NCBI GenBank assembly: GCA_907165065.1
Contig: OU015540.1
Coordinates: 2,712,001 to 2,776,000 of the forward strand
Origin: Caprimulgus europaeus
Lineage: Eukaryota > Chordata > Aves > Caprimulgiformes > Caprimulgidae
Reading direction: 5' to 3'
DNA length: 64,000 bases
Position numbers and translations under genes: made by a program. Below, one piece after another: positions 53,401 to 60,050 of the stretch; position 1 is the stretch's first letter; the number at the start of each line of letters is the position of its first letter. A model generated the notes under the pieces. The model was not told where the DNA came from and did no database searches. It worked only from the letters and a program-made list of their open reading frames with translations.

Positions 53401-56400
53401 AACCCCTCTGAGGAGAAGCAGGCACCTTCTACCAACCACACTGGCCATACTGGGGTGTCTTGGAGAAGCTCTCAAGTGTTCCTGTAAGGATGAGGCCTGT
53501 TTTCCCCCACAGTGTTTTAGGGTTTCATCTTGAATCCACCTTGTGTCCAGGGAAATGAAGCATTTGTCCTTACCAACACAGCAGCAGAGCTCCAGTGACA
53601 GTACAACAGCCCCACTGGAGGGGAAACAGAGGAAACAAGGTATGAGCTGAGCAATTGCCACCAGGCACAGCTCATGGAGCAGAGATCTGGCTGGAGCTGA
53701 CTGCTTTGGCAACTGGTTGCATTTTGCCTGCAACAGGGAGGCAGGAGGGCAGTTCAATAAAGACAGAGGAAGCAGAGTTAATAGACAAAGTGGATGTCTG
53801 CTGCTGCTTATCTCTCCCATTCCTCTGCTCTGTAACTGCAATATCATGCTCAAATCAAGGCAGCGAACCGTGAAGGCACTTCACGCAGAGACAGAGCCAC
53901 TATCCCCTTTGTAAGCTGCTTAGTCAAGGTACTGCTTTTGAAAAGAAAATAGAGATGACTGTTGTTTGCCTTGGGGTTTCATGGCATTGTGAGTTGCTGG
54001 AGTGGGTTGTTCATCGTTTGAATACTTTCTCTGAGAGCACATCAGTGCCACCAGCCAAGGAAGATGAAGCAGTCAGAAGACAGCTGGCCAACACTAAGAA
54101 GGAGGAGGAAGGCAGTTTGCCTTATTTCATGCTGGGAGGAAGCCATGGAGAGAAAAGGAGTTTTCCTTCCTAGCTTTTCTGCTCTGACCCTAAGTGCTCT
54201 CATCCTGGCAACTACCTGCCAGCCAAAGTGCACTACCACACCAATCAGTGACAGAAATTTGCTGGAAGAGAAACATTTACTCCATCTCTTCATGCAGCAA
54301 ACAAGAGAAAGTAAAGCAAATGGGGGCAGAGTTTCCAACAGACACTTGGGTGACTCAGGTGGCAGAGCTCCTTTGGAAGCCAGGGAAGTTGTGTGCTGAA
54401 ACCACTTGAACATGAGGAAAGAAAATGCCATTTCAGCAATATTGTCTTTGAGTTCAGTTTTTATGCACAGTTAATGTTGCCAGGACAGTAGGAAGTCATG
54501 CAGCAGAGGGGATTGGTAGCTTTGCTGCAGGTGTAGTTCAAGGAGTACCTTCAGTGTGGGCTTAGCTGGGTGCTTGGCTCCCATCTCAAGGTATTAATAC
54601 AAGAAGGGTCTTCCAGTCTGGGCAAAATGCCATATCCTTTGGCTTCCTCCTGCAAACAAACCCTCAAATGTTCTTCTCCTCTCTCAGTCCAGCCTCCGCA
54701 GTTCCCCTTGTGCCAACTGGGGCACCAGCAGCAACTGGGGAAGCCGACGCTCAAGTTGGAATAGCCTGGGCAGAGCCCCGAGCCTCAAGAAGAAGAACCA
54801 GTCAGGAGAAAGAGAGTCCTTGCTCTCTGGGGAGGGGAAAGGCAGCACAGATGATGACTCTGATGATGCCAAGTCCAGCACGGTCAGCAGGCACTCACTG
54901 CACCGCCGGGCAGAGTCCCTGGACTACCGCAGCTCCCTGGACCTGCCTGAGCTGCTGCAGCTGCCCAGCATGCGCCACTCGCTCAGCGTCAGCCCCGTGG
55001 CCGTTCTGCCTGCCGAGTACCAAGACTGCAACGGCAAGATGGTGCACGTCCCCAGCGAGTTCTTCCTGCGTGTCGATGGCCACAAGGAGGATGCCATGGA
55101 CTATGAAGATGACATGGAGGATGTGAGTTGAGGGGGCAGTTGGGCACTCATGCATTTAGTGGCTTTTCTACTCCAAGTAGGCTGATTAAAAATCAGGCTT
55201 TGAAAAGTGTTACTGCCTAATGGCTGGTGTAGACAAAATGAATCCAGATCCAAGGGATGGGCATCCACTTCCCCAAATGGTTGGGTTTGGGGTTTGGTTT
55301 TTTTTAGCTAATGGGTTGGGCTGTTACCTCGCAGTGTTCTCTAATGAGGTAAAACTGCAAGGGGTTGTGCATGCACTTGCCTAGTTTTTTAACTGGTTGA
55401 GATTGTCCCCCTCCAAAAATGAGCTGGAGGCACAACAGCTAGCTAAGGTCTTTGCCCACAAGAGCTGTTCAGCATCTTGAAGGCTTGAAAGCCTAGAGCG
55501 TTCTCTGTTTAACTTCTGCATTGTTTGAGGCCTTTTTGGTTTTGACACAACTATGGATCTCAGAATGACACCTGCCTAGAAAGTCTTGCTTTGTGATGTT
55601 CACATCTCACTGTACAGCAGCTCCTTTCTTCCACCTCTTTCCTCCCTGTTCTGTTGGACAAACATGACAATGCCTGCCACATCTTTGTCCCAAAAGCTGT
55701 GACTCCCTACAGGCACTGTGAAATGCCATGTACTGCCCCCTTTAACAAAAGGACTGTGAAAGTTGAAGAGGCAGGAAAATAAAAGAGGAAGAAAAGGTGT
55801 TTCTTCTTTTCTATCCAGAGTTACTGCTACCGAATTCGTAAAGTCCTGGAGCCCTACAAACCACAGTGGTGCAAGACCCATGAAGACTGGTCCCTCTACT
55901 TGTTTTCCCCCCAGAATCGGTAAGAAATCCCAGTGAAATGCCAGCCTAAGAGGGTTTTGTGATAATGGAATGCTATTTCTAGCTAACCTTCCCTTGGCAA
56001 AAGTCTCTCTCTGATGCAGGAGCACTGAGAGTTTTAGAAATCTAATTCCTGATGTTTAGGTAAATTTTTCTGTAACATGTGGGCAGAATTGTTGCATGGT
56101 TCATTCCATGCCTGGTTTGGAAGAAGGGTGGTTTAACCAGCATTAATAATAGCTGATATTACATCTTGTTTACCTCACTGATAAAAATGGCTGAAGCTTG
56201 TGGAGAGACTAGCTCACCACCTGGGCTGATTCTGGTGACACAGCTGCTGAAGACTTGTCAGGATGTGCCATCTGGGTGGGAGTCTCTTGCTGACCCAACC
56301 ATCTGAAGGATATTTTTTCTTCCCACTTCAGGTTCCGAGTGATGTGCCAGAAAGTCATTGCCCACAAGATGTTTGATCACGTGGTGCTAGTCTTCATCTT

Positions 56401-59400
56401 TCTCAACTGCATCACCATAGCACTGGAGCGACCAGACATAGATCCACACAGCACAGTGAGCACCTGACTCATTTTCTTCCTTGATCCAGCACACAGATCT
56501 TAGTCTTGTTAGGGCAAAACCCTGTAAGATGAAAGATGCCTGTTTGTTTTCTAATATCTTTAAATAACTTACCTCTTTTTCTGTGTTTGTTCTGTGTTTT
56601 ACAGGAAAGGATATTCCTAAGTGTTTCTAATTACATCTTCACAGCAATCTTTGTGGCTGAAATGATGGTTAAGGTAATTACATCTTCAACCTATGGCCCA
56701 TAGTTAGGCCTGGCAAAGACCAGAACATGACTTAGTGATGATCTGGGTGAAGATTTAAATGTTTCTCTTCTCCTGACTGTAGGTGGTAGCTCTTGGCTTT
56801 TTCTCTGGGGAGAACACATACCTGCAGAGCAGCTGGAATGTCCTGGATGGAGTCCTGGTCTTTGTATCTATCATTGACATTATTGTCTCCATGGCATCAG
56901 CAGGAGGAGCTAAGATCCTGGGTGTCCTTCGTGTCTTGAGACTTCTGCGGACCTTGCGACCTCTCCGGTACGTTCACTGATAGAGGGGCTGAGTTTGCTT
57001 TGTGCTTTGTGCCCCTCACTGATAGAGGGGCTGAGTTTGCTTTGTGCTTTGTGCCCCTCACTGATAGAGGGGCTGAGTTTGCTTTGTGCTTTGTGCCCCT
57101 CACTGATAGAGGGGCTGAGTTTGCTTTGTGCTGATAGATCAAGGAGTTTGGACAAAAAAAAATGCACATGATCCATCAAGGTCTTGCTTAATAACACAAA
57201 AAGCTGAAACACAGTATGGATAGAATCATCTTTGGGGAGCTTCTATCTAGTGAAACTGTTTGAAAACAGTGAAATTAGTTCTAATATAATATACTTCATC
57301 TTTGCCAGCATGGAAAAGAGTGGCTTGAGTTTGGAGTGAGAGGTGTTATCATACTCAGGCAGTTAGTGCAGTGAATGCCTCCTCCGTGCTGCAGTTTTAT
57401 CAGTGTTTCACAAATCAGTCTGGCTCCTTGTTAAACTGCACAACCCTCCCAATCATCCCCACGCAAAGAGGTTGCATTGGCTGGGAAAGAATTTGCAATT
57501 GAACAGGTGCTGACAATAATTTGATAAGCTCCAGCATCTATACCTGCTGTCCTGTGCCTGCATGTCTAATGTCATTTAGCTCTCAGCTAGGAAGAGGGAA
57601 GGGAGATGCTTTCAGTATTTAAGACAAGGAATAAAGCGAATTTGTATTTTGTTTATGATTATGCAATAACAAAGAGCGTTAATGCTTGGGGGATTTTTAT
57701 CAGCTCATGGCTCCTGTTCTATTTCCATCCTGCTTGGCAAGAAACACAAGTCTCTTTTCACGAAATTTCAGGGAAAATAAGATAGGCACCTCGTGAGACC
57801 TGCAGGCTTGCTGATGAAAAGCTGCTTGCTTATGAGAGCAATAAGAAAAGGCAATGTAGTTTAGGTTCGTGACCACAAGAACAACAGCTATTTGCTGCTT
57901 TGTATTTCCTTAGTGACAAGTAACAGTGTTTTTGTCTCTTCTCTTGCTCCCATGCTCTGTTCTGCTGGTGGCATCAGGGTTCCTTTGCAGTGCTGGCCAC
58001 TCTGGGTTACCCTGGACAAGCCTTGGCCTGGCAACGCCTTAGGACAGCTGACTGAACACATAACCAGGAACAGGAATGAGGGCACAGGCAATTCCTAAGT
58101 AAACAGAAGGGGAAAGAAAAGAATTGGTCTTGGAGAATAAGTAGGCCAGGTCCTATTAATAGAGAGGAATTCATCACCTCTCACGATGCCTTCACTTATC
58201 ACAGCCTCTTCTAGGATTACTCCAGGGACCTTTCCTAACACTTCATAGGTGCAGTTCAGACTGCCACATTATTTACTGCCAAACCAGACCCTATGGAAAT
58301 GCTTTGTCCCTGCAGCACACAACTCATACAACTCCTCTCTGGGTTTGGCAGGCATGAAAGCATCATTAGCTGTGCAAGCTCGTGCTGCCTGCAAGGACTC
58401 ACACCCTCTCCCTTCTACAGGCCCTTCCTAAAAAAAAACCTTTGATGTTTTTCAGTTGAAACTCCCACCTTCCCAGAAAAGCTTGCTGGGGCTAGTGACA
58501 CTTACGTGTGCAAAGGCATTTTTCACACACCCATGGGAGAGCCATTCTCCAGGCACTCAGAGAGGAAAGGAAAACACTTGTTCTCCATCAGACCCCAAAG
58601 CTGCTTCAAGCTGTGCTCAGAGCATGCTTGGCCTCTCACAGCCTTGCAGCAAGCAAGCTAGCTGCTCTTTAATGGGATGACCCTTTGGCCTTGGAGCTGT
58701 TGATCACAAGTTCCTGTTAGTAAAAAGTCAGTTCAGGAACTAATTAGGAAACAAAATGAAATTACTTTCTTTTAAAAGTTGTCATGGGGCCCAGGCCAGT
58801 AGGGCAGGAGAGCACTAAAGCTTGTGGAAGGAGGACAAGACATGCTCTCCAGTACCTCTGTGGTGCTGTTCACACATGTTGGGTTAGGAAGCAGGCTCTT
58901 GCCTGGTGTGTGCCCCTCTGCTTGGATCAGACACCTCAGAGGGATCAGCTGTCTGGACTGGGGTACAAATAGCCCCATAGTATGAACCTCTGTGATATTC
59001 TGCCCCTAGAGAGTATTCCCTCCTCACTGTTACTAGTAAGTAATTGCCCAACACCCTGCTGACAGGAGGTCTTACACTTTTTTAATTCCATCTAATGTGA
59101 CTGGGATTGTTCTGGTTGTCCAAATAAGTCACCAATCATCTCTGAATGCTGCCTGCAGGTAGAGGAGGGTTGTGTTAGCTGTCCTGCAGCCTAAGCAGAG
59201 GAGAAAAAGCAACTGTATAATAACAGAGCATGCATAAAAAATAAAAGCTTTATTTTTTTGCCATTTTTTCCAGAGTCATCAGCAGAGCCCCAGGTCTGAA
59301 GCTGGTGGTAGAAACCTTGATCTCCTCCTTGAGGCCTATTGGGAATATTGTTCTCATCTGCTGTGCTTTCTTCATTATCTTTGGGATTTTAGGGGTCCAG

Positions 59401-60019
59401 GTAGAGTATTTCCCTCACCACAGCCATCTGTAAGTGCTGCAAAAGAGAAGCTGTTTTTCTCACCACCTGGGGTTAAGGTGGAAGTAATGAGCTTAAAGCT
59501 CTCCGAAGGAAGATTTCAGTTAGGTGATAAGAAAGAAGAGCCAGGCCCTCGAAGAAATGCTCTGGGGTGGGATTGGCATCTGCTCATTGGCAGGTTCTCA
59601 GGATTAGAAGAGCAGACCTCCCTCATGAACACCACAGCACGAGCTAAGCCTGCCCTGAGGGTAGGGGAAGGAAAAGACAAATTCCCAAGATCCCTCCCAA
59701 CTCTCTGTGCTAGGATGAATATAATATCTCTTCCTCAGAAAGGAGATTGTCACCCTCCCAACAAGACAGGGCAGGCCTGCAGGATCACCTTCCTTCTGTG
59801 TCTGAGGCAATGCACAACAATGTCTCAGGGCCTGAAGTTTCACCAGAGGTGTTTTCCTGACAGGTATATTAAAGCAGGTATCTGGGCTGGAAGGAAAGGA
59901 GAGGAATTTAAACTTGGCAAACAACTCTACTGGGAGAGAGAAAGATAAATCAAGGGACAGACTTTTCAAAGCTGCTGCTTTTTTTATTTTTTTCTCTTTT
60001 TTTTGTTGCTTCTGAATAC

Positions 60020-60050
<31 letters not shown>

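Noticed and set aside
59478-59948. 156-codon sense open frame nearly filling intron 22, with an overlapping 143-codon antisense frame
   Set aside because: The exon 22 frame stops soon after the donor, so it is not a retained extension. No familiar motif is seen in either strand.
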